Below are positions 40,881 to 52,689 of a stretch of 64,000 nucleotides of DNA, piece after piece. The position numbers were made by a program, and so were the translations under genes. A model generated the notes under the pieces. That model made no database searches, was not told the DNA's origin, and saw nothing but the letters and a program-made list of their open reading frames with translations. This DNA comes from Cristatella mucedo (Eukaryota > Bryozoa > Phylactolaemata > Cristatellidae), in NCBI GenBank assembly GCA_009760855.2, contig WPIO01000218.1, forward strand, positions 242,690-306,689, written 5' to 3'. The first letter of the stretch is position 1. Every line of letters begins with the position of its first letter.

Positions 40881-41800
40881 AGTGGTCTAACCGGTTCAGT
40901 ATAAGGCTCTGCATAATGAAGTGGCTAAAAAGACTTATGTTACAAGAATGTGCTTCAACGTGGTCCTAATCTGGACCAGCTACTAGTATGGATGTATCCT
41001 GAAGGACAGACTCGGACCGAATATAGGACGTTGAGCTCCGAGGCTTCACACTAACGATGAAAAGACAATTTATGTGCATAGCAAGACAATCTCTATTCAG
41101 GCTCACATGTGCTTCAGTGCTTGAGCCCACGACCTTGGATAGACCTTGGTCAGCTCGACCACCTTCACCAACAGGCCGAACCAGCTCGGCATTAGTGGCA
41201 ATAGCTGTGTCCCAATGGATGCAAAGTAAGAATTCGGCTGGCAGGGCATAAGTGAGAGCTAACTTACCATTGATGGTATTAATAGTGATTCGATCTGACA
41301 GGCTGTGTCAAGACACTACTAGGTGTACACCTTCACGATATATAGTGAACCTTGGTAGCAGAGCTTGAAATGTGACTGTCTAAGTGGACACCTGGCTTTT
41401 ATGGGGGAGTCAGCTGCAGAACATGGCCATATAAGGCTACAAGCTTGACTCGTCGGGTATTCCCCTTGCTGGCAAACAAAGGGTTAAGAAGGGAAATTCC
41501 CTTCACTAAAGCTGCCTGCACTGCTAGGAGCAGCTCAGATGCAGTACTAAGTAAGAACTCGGTTTGGCCAATTTCTTAGTTGTTCTACCGTCTACTAATA
41601 TAACTGTTGAGATCGTGACGTAAGAGTGCAGGCTGGCAAGCTATAACAGTGTCGAGCCTCAATCTAGTCGTCTGCTGTTACTAAGCTGGAGTGCCCCCTC
41701 TTGACCTCGGCTAGATACTTGAAGGCCGGTGTTCAAGCTACTATGTGCTACCACCAACTCTAGCCAGTCGGAGCTCCGAGTTCTTGAGCCTCTGACGACA
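40881..41800. repeat. Dispersed repeat H
   Basis: Blocks shared with other copies include GCAAAGTAAGAATTCGGCTG, 'GGGAAATTCCC' followed by a CTGCACTGCTAGGAGCAGCT segment, and a GGTATTCCCCTTGCTGGCAA start. Other copies lie at about 42600-43670, 54800-57240 and 58080-59340, and pieces at 35680-36090 and 61140-61560. No conserved ORF is seen; a non-autonomous or very old element. Confidence 0.55.
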
Positions 41801-41899
41801 GAAGGTTCGGGTTACCACTAACGGTTGCCCTTGTGTTGAGTGCTCTTGTGTTCGAGTGCTCAGAGTGGTTTGATCTTCAGCTAGATGCATATACTCACA

Positions 41900-41997
41900 C
41901 TTCACAATAGTTAGTAGCAGTAGATGGTAATCGAGACAGGCACAGGTGCTTCACAATAGCTAGTAGCAGTAGATGGTAATCGAGACAGGCACAGGTG
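41900..41997 (+). repeat. 49-bp perfect-like tandem duplication
   Basis: CTTCACAATAGTTAGTAGCA and the following 29 bases are repeated once with a single difference (TTAG to CTAG). Non-coding. Confidence 0.9.
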
Positions 41998-42056
41998 CTT
42001 CACCGTTCCTACCTGCAGCTAACCAGTACTGAGCACTAAACAACTTTTTAATGTAT

Positions 42057-42432
42057 GGGAATGTATCTCCATTTGTAACTCCACAAAAGCACAGAGACTA
42101 TGTAGATATTTTTAGGAGTGCTTTATATAGCTCACTCACAGCTAAAGCGGCTTTCGGTATGCATTCGGTAGCCAAAACTCTTCATCTCATGTAACAAAAA
42201 GAAAGTGGGAACCATAGCAAAGTCAGGAAAGCAGTTGAGGTTGTTAGTAGCACGAAAGTAGTACCTCAGCAGGGCTGGAAAGAGTGTGCCATAGTCGGAA
42301 GCCGGAAAGTAGTTGTTGCGTTAGAATCAAGGAAGCAAGTTCCACAGTTGAGGACCTGCAGAGCTAAAGCTTCTATCACCAGCAGTCTCTCGGGTAGGAA
42401 TGAAACAGCTAATCTTTTATCCATCCAGGAGC
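42057..42432 (-). mobile_element. Family B LINE 3' end, old
   Basis: TGTATCTCCATTTGTAACTC, CTAAAGCGGCTTTCGGTATG and TTCCACAGTTGAGGACCTGC on the plus strand are the complement of the family B 3' ORF and terminus. 5'-truncated near 42432; many small indels. Confidence 0.8.
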
Positions 42433-42599
42433 TGTGATTTACCTAAATTGTCTAAGGTGGTCATGAAACACAAAGAACCGCCTACAAAGGAATATGAATT
42501 GACTTCCGTAATTGAACATCACATACCTACCAGTGGCCATGTTCACCGTATACTTGGATTTGCACTTATCTCAATTAGCAATATTGGATACAATCTACC

Positions 42600-43670
42600 A
42601 AGCCATGAGATCCCAGGCTAAACTCCTAAGTGGTTTGATGGTTTGGGTATATGGCTCTGCACAATGACGACACGAAAAAGACTTAAGTTGCAATACAACT
42701 GCTGCTACGCGGTCCTAATCAAGACTATTTACTTGTACTGATGTTTCGTGCATGACATACACTGACCGAAGGCAGGACGTTAGGCTCAGATGCTTAAGCA
42801 TGCATAGCAAAATGGCAGTAACTGTGTCAATCTGGGTGCAAAGTATGCATTCGGCTTCCGGGTATTGGCAAGAGCTAACTTAACTTTAATTCCAGACATA
42901 CTGTCTTAATAACCTAAGATGTGTCGAGCTGCTGTGAGGAAATGCTGCCTACCCCTTCATCATACATAGTGGAGCTTGGCAGCAGTGCTGAGATTGTGAT
43001 TGGCTATGTTGACAAGTGCCCTCCACTTGGAGGCAACAACTGACCATCAAATAAGGCAGTAACCATAACTCAGTCAGGTATTCCCCTTGCTAGATAAAGC
43101 ACAGTTACGTGAAAGGGACTGAGAAGGAAAATTCCCTGCAGCAAAGCTGCCAACACTGCTAGGAGCAGCTCAGGTGCAGTACCACATATTCGGTGGTGTG
43201 CCCATTCACTACGATGAAGAAGTTCCACCCGTCCTGTGTGACCCAAATCTAAAAGGACACAGAACATAATCTAGCAATTTCAGAAAAAAATGCTACAAAT
43301 ACCCTTTTGATTCAACGGAGAAGTCTTTCGGCCGAATTGGCAAGGGTCGGTATGGCAGTAGCACTTTTGTTTTAGGAGTCATAGACATCGTTGACATTTG
43401 TCGAGCAGAAGGTACTGCTCACGTGTTGCTTTTGCAGCTTCAGCCAGAAAGAAGAAATAAACTCTCATTATTAGTTAGGCCAGCTAAATATGCCCCAAAG
43501 TTCGCAGTGCCTAGCTCACACGTTCTTTATTAAATATAGTAAGCAAGACAACGTCGGAGTGGTCTTCAGATTAAGCGGCCATTCAGGCAGATCTATCTAC
43601 AGGCTAGGCAAAATGGCAAGGCTTAAATTTTCGCATATCCCAAAGTTGAGCATTTTATTCTATAACGAAG
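42600..43670. repeat. Dispersed repeat H, longer copy
   Basis: It shares with 56.6 and 58.6 kb the order: GGTCCTAATCAAGACTA, CATGACATACACTGACCGAA, TGCAAAGTATGCATTCGGCT, GTATTCCCCTTGCTAGA, AATTCCCTGCAGCAAAGCTG and GTATGGCAGTAGCACTTTTG. No coding capacity. Confidence 0.55.
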
Positions 43671-44756
43671 TTGGCTAGCTGATTCTCTAGACTACAGATG
43701 GCAGTCTTTTCAATTAGTGTGATTTTAGCAGAGTCATGTTTACACACTCTGGAATCCTTGGGATTCACTATGCTGACAAAGATTTTATGAAAATGGATGT
43801 AAGCTACTTCTGGAATCAATTGTCCGCGATCACAATGTCCACGATTTTGATTCACATGCCGACATGTTTGGCGACTCGCCACTTTCTAGATGCACACTAC
43901 AATGTGAGCATGCCAGCTCGATGGAGAAGGCACCAGCCCATAGGGTCTGCTCCCTCGGCACATCAACCTATATGCCACTGTCAGCCGCAAGTGCAGCATC
44001 GGACTGACCTTGGGGCAGTGTAGGCTTCATCCCCATCCTCAGTGCCATGAGGCCACCACACCAGCCGACATTGAGTCAGACCCATTGAGGCACTCCAGCG
44101 CAGCTGGGGCACCCCATTCGCGCCTCACCGACCTAGACACACCTCAGATGTGAGCAGACACATCGTTGCAGAGGCTCTAGCGGTCCAACCGGGCCCGAGC
44201 CATACAGGGTATCCTGAAACCGGCAGCCAGACAACCTATCAGGGTGACCTGGAGGCTTACTGTGCATTCTGGGCGATGGGCTGCAACGACATCTATGACT
44301 AGGTTGATGCACTGCTACACTGCCTGTTTAGGAGGACGGACCAAGATGATGGCCATCTCCTGCGAATGTTCTCGGACGATGAGCTGAACGCAAGCCTGGG
44401 CCGAGCTCACAGCATGTCACTGGGGTCGGACCACCTCGAATACAGGCACATCCCCTTGCTCTACCCAGGCTGCAGCCTGATAGTCACTGTCTTTAAAGCC
44501 TGCCTACTCATTCGAAAGGCTCCTCTGTCGTGAAAGGTTGGCTCGACCATCCCAACACACAAGCGTGGAGAAGCCACACTTCCTGTGAACTTGAGACCCA
44601 TCATGCTCCTGCCGATGCTCTACAAACTCATGCTGGGGGCCCTTTGGCTGCTAGACTTTTCAAAAACCTACAAGCTGATGGATGGCTCTGTGGGCAGCAG
44701 AAGCACTTTCTGCCAGGTGTAGAGGTCTCCCTCGACCAGTGCTTCTTATAATACGA
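43671..44756 (+). mobile_element. R2/NeSL-like LINE, N-terminal and RT fingers part
   Basis: After repeat D, frames carry 'RGEATLPVNLRPIMLLPMLY' and, in another frame, 'AARLFKNLQADGWL' and 'QKHFLPGVEVSLDQCFL'. The pattern K-x-G-(E/D)-x-x-x-P-x-N-x-R-P-I-x-L-L-P-x-L-Y-K followed by Q-K-x-F-x-P-G-V-E is that of R2/NeSL-superfamily reverse transcriptases, unlike families A and B. Frames are broken. Homology stops at 44756 where minus-strand family A sequence is inserted, and the RT resumes at about 45840. Confidence 0.75.
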
Positions 44757-45839
44757 CTAGTACTACTAATAATAAAAATAATAATGTAACCGAGTTCTAG
44801 GGGTATGAGGCTAATTTCTGCCAAACCCTGCCATACCCCGGCCAAGCTGCCGCTCGCCATGCTGCCGAGCTAGGGTAAGACGAGCGGCCGTCAGGTTAAA
44901 CCTCTTTATATTAACGCATGCGCCAACAACAACAGAGCAACTAAACAAGTCTACAGGGAGGGTCCTATACACAGTACACTATGGGGGCGCAAGACGACGT
45001 AGCAAGCACGAACAAACGTGTTAGTTGGGGTCAGTCAGCTTCAGCAGTCCTGCCGTTGTACCGACTCCAAATCCAACAGTACTAGCGTACACCGTCCAAA
45101 ACCCGGCTGGCTGAGTAACTGCTGGCTACTCCGAGTCGACACTACCACAGTTGTAAGCTTCCACCGAAAGACGCCAACACACGGGGGGGGGGGGTCACGA
45201 ACACACTACACGGGGAACGCGGTATAAACAAGTCAACAACGAGCGAGCTATCCAGCTCAGCTCGGGCCTTGGGTACTAGTTCCCTTGCGTGCGTGGCAGC
45301 ATCGCCGGAGCACGCCTGCACGAATCCAGGTGCATAACTCGGCGAGACCGGGAGCTTCCAACACCACGACTTACTTGGCCAACTTCCCGTACCCAAGAGC
45401 CCCGGTGACTTCACGTCACCGCATAGATCCGGCCGTGCCGTAGGTCCGACCCCGGCCTAGCCGGTGACCCTAACCCTCACTATAGCCGTCTGGTCCCAGC
45501 CAACCGAGCCCAGCCTGGGTACAATAATAACAATAATACATTTGATAAAGCACCCTCAGAGAACTAAATCTCTTTCTAGGCACTTTATATTTGCTGCAAA
45601 GGAATCACGATATAATGGTTGGTGTTAGCCAACTCACTGAACAACAACAATGACATGGTTTGGGGTGATATGCACAGGGTCAGCCTGCAATTGTGGTTAA
45701 TAGCAGCATGCACAGTGTCGGAGCGCATAAGCACATGCTGTGCCATAGGCTGGGGTATGCATTCTCTATTACGATCTCAACACACATAAAAGACGGATCA
45801 CAGGAGCTCAAGAAATGCTGGGATAAATAGGTGTTTTTT
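44757..45839 (-). mobile_element. Family A LINE 3' end, split by a solo LTR
   Basis: The (AAT)n tail lies at about 44765-44784 and 45524-45540, followed by ATTTGATAAAGCACCCTCAG and the hairpin region to about 45839. A solo LTR has inserted exactly in the (AAT)n tail. The composite sits inside the R2-like LINE. Confidence 0.8.
44785..45523. repeat. Solo LTR, family E, copy 1 (739 bp)
   Basis: It begins TGTAACCGAGTTC and ends CCTGGGTACA, with ATAA on both sides (44781-44784 and 45524-45527). It matches the second copy at 48713-49429 closely, apart from short indels including a long G run at 45183. No internal region is present. Orientation cannot be fixed from this copy. Confidence 0.85.
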
Positions 45840-47501
45840 CATGATCGACCCAGCCGTTAGCACTACCATCGACAAACGGTCATTCGACAGCCTCTCCCTA
45901 TATGCCTGGACCTACAGAATGCATTTGGAAGCATCGTGCACTATTTCTCATGCAGGCCCTGCCCCTGGTCAGGGTGAGCCTTGTCTTTTGCAGGTTTTTG
46001 CATTGCCTATACACAAATGCATCGTTGGTGCTGCACGTGAGCAACAAAGACCTCGCGCTGTTTCATCCACAGCAGGTGATCCTCGGTTGCCCATTCTGTT
46101 TGAAGTGGCCATGGAACCGATCTTGAGGTCAATCCTGGCATGCGAGGCTTCAGGCTTCCGGATGGGCAACTTGAGAGGAATGCATCTCAGCAATAGGAGG
46201 TCACCAGCATTCCTACTCTAGCCAACTTCACCCCCGAGAAATGTTGCTCAGACTGCCAACTCGGCGAACACGGCACGAAGGTAAGTGGCACCTGCATCGA
46301 ATGACATTCGCAGCCTTCCAGAAGGCAAAACAGCTGTGTATCTGGGCACCCTGCAAGGCCAGGGCTACCCCAGGGTGGACACCGAGAAAGCATGGCTGAC
46401 ACTCTTGAGATACATCAGTGTGCTCCACACCTCTCCCCATGGAAGAAGCTTGCCGCCTTGCAGAAGCTCTTAATACCCAGGCTCGATTGTATATGCAGTG
46501 GATGGTGACAGCCCGGCTGCTTTCGCTAACACACATATGCTGATATGCTAACACACATATGCTGATATGCTAACACACATATGCTGATATGCATCTGAGC
46601 ATGATATGCATCTGAACTGGTGCTGCACCCCCAACACTCGTCCACTTCCTGGTTGCTTGGGGGCAGCTGGCAGGCTGGATATGGTGCCACTATATCCAGA
46701 CGGCCAGCTTAAGGGGAGAATGCATGGTGCATGCAGGCTTCACAGGCTTGCCTGATGCTCTTCTCCCATCACCCCACCGTCACGATGGCAGCACGATACC
46801 GGCTAGACCTGGCAACCAGAGCGATGGGTGCTGCGGCGGCTCTGATCACTGAAGAGAGGTGCTCAATGTTCCTTAGCAGTGGTCAGCACAACGAATTGCC
46901 CACTGGGAACCTAGATGGCTCCAGATCACTCAGCCTATGCTAGGAAGTGCCTAAGGAAGAGAGGTGCACCGTCAGTCTTAGACCCAGCCACTTCTGGACC
47001 AGCCTTTCGAGTGTCTTTCGAGGCCTGGCGCTTCGTTCACACAGCCGGCCTGAACCTGCTTCCGGAAAGAACCACGAGCAACTACTTCGACTTATCAGAG
47101 TCAAAAGCATCCCCTCTCTACCGCCGGAGAAAAGGAGCTGATTCCCCTACACACTTTATAACTGCCATCTGATGATGCTGGCCATCCAGGCCAGGCACGA
47201 TATGATCCTTAACCGTCTCTACGATGCCTCTCTGGACGGATGCCCCGTGAACTGCGCCCGTCCGGCATCGTTGACGATGGGTCAACCACCACTTGCTTTG
47301 TTTCACTGCAAGCCTCATTTTGAGACATTTTTCACGAAATCCTGTTTACTGTCCATAGCGCAGTCCTCTTGTTTACGTTCTTCCTAATGCCCTGGCTGGG
47401 AACTGCACAGTGTGCACTTTTGCCACACACTCACCACCAAATCAATACCCTGCACCATGTCCAATTGGTTGCTGAGTTTTAAAGGCCCCCAGCCGAGATA
47501 C
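45840..47501 (+). mobile_element. R2/NeSL-like LINE, RT palm to C-terminal part
   Basis: Frames carry an RT palm segment (DLQNAFGSIVH at about 45910), 'DPRLPILFEVAMEPILRSIL' and 'ACEASGFRMGNLRG', then downstream 'WRFVHTAGLNLLPERT' and 'IQARHDMILNRLYDASLD', which correspond to the region after the RT in R2-type elements. Codons are in several frames and stops are frequent. A 22-bp tandem repeat lies inside at 46525-46590. Confidence 0.75.
46525..46590 (+). repeat. 22-bp tandem repeat, three units
   Basis: GCTAACACACATATGCTGAT plus AT is repeated three times, followed by related GATATGCATCTGA copies. Non-coding expansion within the dead R2-like LINE. Confidence 0.9.
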
Positions 47502-48149
47502 TGTAGCGCCCTGCTGGCTTTGGCTGAATTTTAGCCCGAACAAGAGCTGTTCGGCAGCGGGCTAGATCCCCTTTGCCCTGGAGCAGTGAGCCAGAGAGGA
47601 GCGTCAGTGCGGTTAGAGAGGAAGCGCTTAGGAGCAGGCCAGGAAGCTCTAAGACGAGCGGTGGCGATTCGGCCTTTAGAATTGGTCCGATACTCGCGGA
47701 AGCTGCTGATAGATGTTGGCTGGCCTGTCAACCCCGCCTTCCCTCTTTCCAAGAAAGAATCGTCTGGAACCCATTCGCCATTCAAGCTTGACGGAGGTGC
47801 CCTTCCAGTGGCCAGGGGACGGTAGTAATTCCTTTCTGTAATGGGCCAAGGTGTCCTGGCCCAAAACCACTAAGCTCTTGCCCATTGTTTCAGCTAGGTA
47901 TTTAAGAGTCGAGCGACGCTCGCTCTTGGCCTCGTGTCGTCTTTGATCCGGCTCTGCCCCTCGACTCCGTCGGGCACTCGTTTCTCTGAAAGCGAGGGAG
48001 GAGGGCGGGCTGTCCTCCGACGATTGACGGAACAGGACGAGACAGCGCTAGGAGGATTCTGTGGAACTCCACCGAACACGGTCGTATCGTGCCCGAGCTG
48101 GCATTTTGTGTTCTTTCGTGTTTTGAGTGTGCACGCTAGCACGTGGCCT

Positions 48150-48705
48150 CGGCATAGGGATTTGCAGGTTCGAGCTAGGCGTAGTTGGCATCTGTGGAGC
48201 CCTAGTTCTCCGGGTAGGGTTTGGGCTCCGGTTCGCGCTTCAGTGTGGAGAAGTATTTCCTCCGCAGGAGTGCTTGAGTTGGCGCGTGTGGAGTATTCCT
48301 GTCGCACTGGTGGAAACCGAGTTCTAGTTCACCGGTCAGGGTTTAGACTCTGGTTCGGGCTCCGTCTATTTGGGTCGTTTCCCATTATACACGTAAGCAG
48401 CCCCAGTGTGAAGAAGTATTTCCTCCGCAGGAGTGCTTGAGTTGGCGTATGTGGAGTATTCCGGCCGCACTGGTGGAAACCGAGTTCTAGTTCACCGGTC
48501 AGGGCTTAGACTCTGGTACGCGCTCCAGTGCATAGGAGTATTCCCCCGCAAGAGTGTTTAAGTTGGCGTGTTTGGGGTATTCCCTCGGCACAGGCAGGAA
48601 CGGATTATTAGTTCACCGGTTAGGGTTTAGGGTCCGGGTCGCGCTTAGTGTGGAGGAGTATTCCCTTCGCAAGAGTGTTGGTGCAGTTGAGAACGTTCGA
48701 GGAGT
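48150..48705 (+). repeat. Imperfect tandem repeats inside LTR F
   Basis: Three to four variable units of roughly 120-190 bp share AGTTCACCGGTCAGGGTTTA, GTGTGGAGAAGTATTTCCTC and CGCAGGAGTGCTTGAGTTGG. Confidence 0.75.
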
Positions 48706-48712
48706 GTGGAGA

Positions 48713-49429
48713 TGTAACCGGGTTCCAGGGGTCAGAGGCTAACTCCCGCCAAACCCCGCCATACTCCGGCCATGCCGCCGAGCTAGGGTAAGACGAGCGG
48801 CCGTCAGGTTAAACCTCTTTATAACGTATGCGCCAACAACAACGGGGGAACTAAACAAGTCTACAGGGAGGGTCCTATACACAGTACACTACGGGGGCGC
48901 AAGACAACGCAGCAAGCGCGAACAAACGTGTTAGTTGGGGTCAGTCGGCTTCTGCAGTCCTATCGTTGTACCGACTCCGAATCCAACAGTACGAGCGTAC
49001 GCCGTCCAAAACCCGGCTGGCTAAGTAACTGCTGGCTAGTCCGAGTCGACAACTACCACAGTCGTAAGCTTCCACCGAAAGACGCCAACACACGGGGGGG
49101 TCACGAACACACTACACGGGGAACGCGGTATAAACAAGTCAACAACGAGCGAGCTATCCAGCTCAGCTCGGGCCTTGGGTACTAGTTCCCTTGCGTGCGT
49201 GGCAGCATCGCCGGAGCACGCCTGCACGAATCCAGGTGCATAACTCGGCGAGACCGGGAGCTTCCAACACCACGACTTACTTGGCCAACTTCCCGTACCC
49301 AAGAGCCCCGGTGACTTCACGTCACCGCACAGATCCGGCCGTGCCGTAGGTCCGACCCCGGCCTAGCCGGTGACCCTAACCCTCACTATAGCCGTCTGGT
49401 CCCAGCCAACCGAGCCCAGCCTGGGTACA
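48713..49429. repeat. Solo LTR, family E, copy 2 (717 bp)
   Basis: TGTAACCGGGTTCC at the start and CCTGGGTACA at the end, flanked by GAGA (48709-48712 and 49430-49433). It is a later insertion into LTR F. The ORF found on the minus strand in both E copies (starting MKSPGLLGTG) has no independent support. Confidence 0.9.
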
Positions 49430-49696
49430 GAGATAAAGCTGAACTAGACGCACAGCGACTTTGTGCGCTTGCGAATAAAGTTCAGTAAAATCCCCAATCT
49501 GTGTGTCTCGCTTTCCAATTCACGCCGCGGACTCACGACCCCGTTTAGTAACGGTAAGCAGGTCAGCGCCAGAAACGCTTGTTTCGTGGCGGCCAGCTTA
49601 TTGTGCGTAGGCGCTCACCGAAAGGCAGTAGGCGCTAGGCTACGCCGCTAGGTAAGCCGCAGGTCAAGCTTACTCTGCCGAGCCTTCGGCGTTACA

Positions 49697-50317
49697 ATAC
49701 TATGGAAATGTGCAAAGTCATTCGATTCTGTTCGATCTGAGCATGCTGCATGCCTGCAGTAACGAGTTGGACGAGCCGGTTGCTGCACGACTTTAATCCA
49801 GGACAAAAACAGATGGCTCTCAGTACGGCACCTAAAGGCTTGCTTTGTCACTATTTGGTACCAACCAAACACCCGTATACCACACTCGATCGATAACCGA
49901 ACGGTCGCAGGAATTCTCCCTGTCTATTCGCTTCATGAATAGCTAAAATCAGAATGCTGCCGATAACTCTAAGATCGATTCAATGGATGCCACTCTGGTT
50001 TCGTCCAGGAGAAACAGAAGTCCCGACCTGTGGCATACATAAAACACCTGGATAAAGGTCAAGTTGTCTTGGGTCGTTGTAAAATGAGTTAAAAAAACTA
50101 AAAGAGCAATCGATAAGACAGCCCTTAAGTAATGAGACGCGACCTTGTAAAGTGAACTCCCTTCCTGACTTAGATTGCTAAATCTCGTGCGAAGCACCTA
50201 TACTAAAAAAAGCACAGTTTAAGGTAGGAAAAAGAGTAGCATGATGCTGCGCTCCACCAGTCCTTCGTGATCTTAGTCATAAGTAGTCATGAAGGAACGC
50301 CGAAGCAGAAAATATAG
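49697..50317. other. Flank of LTR F, possible R2-like LINE remnant
   Basis: Sequence at 47490-47501 joins to 49701 when LTR F and one ATAC are removed, so this DNA continues the target of the F insertion. I see no diagnostic protein motif in it. Confidence 0.4.
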
Positions 50318-50486
50318 CAACCAACAAGCCGCATAGGCGGCAGGCCCGTGGTCCAACTGGCTGTACAGCCGGATGGGCTGCCACATTATTGGTCAGGAAT
50401 GCTGCAGGAGAAGGGCTACCTGATGCTGCCAATAACCAAGAAAGAAGCTGAAGACCACATTGCACAAGTAGCTCAGCATCTAGCTG
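50318..50486 (+). CDS. Exon of an unidentified host gene
   Basis: A 169-bp exon candidate lies between an AG acceptor (GCAGAAAATATAG) and a strong donor (GCTG|GTAAGCC), ending in phase 1. The peptide is well balanced and fully open: 'GGRPVVQLAVQPDGLPHYWS', 'MLQEKGYLMLPITKKEAEDH', IAQVAQHLA. Codon usage and lack of similarity to the surrounding TEs argue for a host gene. I do not recognise the domain; a short conserved segment of a larger protein is likely. Neighbouring exons were not found. Strand is opposite to the death-fold exons. Confidence 0.5.
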
Positions 50487-50565
50487 GTAAGCCGGAGTAC
50501 TACCTCGTACAGGTCAGACATATATGAGGACCTGGTTCTCAATTCCTCCAAAAGTGGCTAGCACA

Positions 50566-51283
50566 ATAATACTAATAATAATATTAATAATACTAGTATG
50601 TTTATACAGTGCAAGCAGAGCACTGAATCGCTTTCTAGGCACTTTACAGATGCTGTTTGGAAAGCATTACCAAATGATTGGTGGTAAAATCCACTAGCTG
50701 CAGGCACATGTAAATGTAAGTGTAAGCTGGCACATGCACACAAAAGACAAATCTCAAAGACCCACCAAATGCTGTAATAGATAGGTGCATTTAAACTTAT
50801 TTTTAAATGTCGTCATGTCAGGGGACGTTTTGACGTGCGTCGGTAGTGAGTTCGAGGCTTTGGGAGCACGGGAGCTGAAGGCACCGTCTCCAGCAGTTTT
50901 TCGGTTAGTACGAGGTATGCTAAACGATTCGATTAAAACAGCAAATCGCAAGATTCTACGCCTGGTATGGCAGTAGTTCTGACCAATAGGCTGTAGCCAG
51001 ATAACTAAGAAACCTAAAAGTGAGTGACGAATCCTTGAAGTCTATGCATCGCTTCATTGGGATCCAGTGCATATCGGCGAGATGTTGTGAGATGTGGCAA
51101 CTGGGATGTGATGCTCACGACAGACGAGCCTAGCTGCAGAGTTCTGCCCCAACTGGAAGTGCTTGATTGCAAAGGCCGGTAGATCAGCAAGTAGTGAATT
51201 TCAGAAGTTTGAAAAGGGTGTCACAAATGTATGCCCCATATTAGATGTGGTATCCCTGTCTAAACCAGCCCGAACCCCACCTC
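50566..51283 (-). mobile_element. Family A LINE 3' fragment, old
   Basis: It runs on the minus strand from a (TAA)n-like tail and TCTAGGCACTTTACAGATGC through 'SIPRTNRKTAGDGAFSSRAP' to the thumb region near 51283. Divergence is greater than in the 28.3-kb copy. Confidence 0.8.
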
Positions 51284-51664
51284 TGACGACTCATGAGCTA
51301 CTCACAGGCAGAGGAGCACCAGAATAACTCCACTATGCATACAGATCTCGTCGTTTCACTCGGTGGTTGTGGCAGTGGCATGGCTATTGCTTATGCTCAG
51401 CCGAGGTCTATCGATGATTCATCGACAATCCTCCTTTTTGCCATTTGACACTTCAAATTTCGGAATAACTCGATAATTGCCCATAACTGGTAAGTAGGCT
51501 GCGCATCACAGCAGATTTTCGTTCATCAATAGGGTCGACATGCTCTCGGTTGTCGAGAGGTGCCACCCCCAGAACAGCTTTTCTGTCGCTCCCTGGCCAC
51601 TGATCATTGCCAGCTTACCCACGCCCTCACTACCGTTGGCCACTGCATGACAACAATAGTCACT
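51284..51664. other. No supported feature
   Basis: Neither coding sequence nor a known repeat was recognised. Confidence 0.4.
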
Positions 51665-51840
51665 GTATTATTAGTCTTTGGAGACCTTCTCAAGCAGAGA
51701 AGTCTTCACTTTGTGTCCATACCAACTGAAAGCTCGATCCCCACAAGATTTAGATACAGCGTCAGTGGCATTGATGAGACCGGATGCTGACGAGTGGATC
51801 AGTTGAGCCCACTTATGAACAACAAACTTGGAAATGGTAG
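51665..51840. repeat. Dispersed repeat G, copy 2
   Basis: Second copy of the block at 40165-40345, with CTTCACTTTGTGTCCATACC and CTCGATCCCCACAAGATTTA conserved. Confidence 0.6.
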
Positions 51841-51879
51841 GCTTTACAATTCTCTTACTTGCCCTCTTACTCGATCTCT

Positions 51880-51880
51880 C

Positions 51881-51966
<86 letters not shown>

Positions 51967-51983
51967 CGTCTCTGCGTCTCTCT
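51880..51983. repeat. (CT)n microsatellite
   Basis: About 100 bp of almost pure CT dinucleotides with a few T and C slips, giving spurious Ser-Leu and Arg-Glu ORFs on the two strands. Confidence 0.97.
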
Positions 51984-52081
51984 CTCATCGCTAACTTCGG
52001 ACTCCTAAAAGTTTAGACCGATCGGAAATAAACTACCTACCAGCACAGCCAAGTATAAAGTTTCGGCCGCGATCTGCATAC

Positions 52082-52534
52082 CTAATTCATCCTCGTCCAA
52101 TGCACCCGTGGTACCATCGTCAGGAGTCGTCTTAATGGCGACAGTCGACAGACCTTTTTGCAGGGCAAGCTCGTTACGGCATCGCTCAAAGTCTTTCTCG
52201 TCGACCTTTACTCGCAGATGAAGGGAAGTCGCTTCGAGCTTGGCAAGCACGTGACCGGTGACAAGCGCTTGCTCCATCATCACCAACAGCTGTCCACTGT
52301 CGTATAGCTGTCGCAGCCGGCTGAGAGCTGGCAGAGTGAACACTTGCAGCTCGACTATGATGCTCCCTTTGCGGAATCCGGTGCAAGTAATGGCGCCGTT
52401 CAGTCTTTCTAATTTATCAATCACCCTATCGGCAGCCTTGTCGTCTTGCAAGATGAGTTCGACGAACATGGGCACCATTTTGATGAACACTTCGTGTGAC
52501 TGTAGGGCTATGCTTTTGACATCGCAACGCACAT
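52082..52534 (-). CDS. Host exon with TRADD-N-like domain
   Basis: A 453-bp exon is bounded by acceptor ...TATGTATGTTGGCTTCAG and donor TTAG|GTATGC. It encodes about 151 residues with good codon balance. Key stretches are 'MVPMFVELILQDDKAADRVI', 'GAITCTGFRKGSIIVELQVF', 'LRQLYDSGQLLVMMEQALVT' and 'LRVKVDEKDFERCRNEL'. The order G-S-I-x-V-x-L, then L-x-x-L-x-x-Y-x-S-G-x-L, then Q-x-L-V-T, then V-D-E-x-x-F-x-x-C is one I associate with TRADD-N-like modules of invertebrate immune and death-domain proteins; this assignment is from pattern memory and needs a profile search. Starts and ends in phase 1, joining in frame to the exon at 52690-52761. Confidence 0.6.
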
Positions 52535-52689
52535 CTGAAGCCAACATACATAATAGGAGCAGGTGAGAAAAGAGTCTCGTGAAAGTAATTAAGCCTCCTA
52601 TGAAGGTGAGTTGGTGCATTCACCAATGTTTGCAAAGGTTTTAAACTTCTGCTGCGGCCGAAAAAACACACTTGCATAAGATACCGTAC

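Larger units (their letters stand above)
47502..49696 (+). repeat. Solo LTR, family F, containing a nested LTR
   Basis: It begins TGTAGCGCCCTGC and ends CTTCGGCGTTACA, so the termini are near-perfect inverted repeats (TGTAGCGCC/GGCGTTACA). ATAC flanks both sides (47498-47501 and 49697-49700). An AATAAA at about 49472 fits plus-strand polarity. Without the family E insertion the LTR is about 1.47 kb. It contains imperfect tandem repeats at about 48150-48705 (GAGTATT/CACCGGTYAGGGTTTAG-type units). Spurious ORFs arise from its GC richness. Confidence 0.8.

Noticed and set aside
49036..49320. 94-codon minus-strand ORF present in both LTR E copies
   Set aside because: Lies wholly within a solo LTR; sharing follows from repeat identity.
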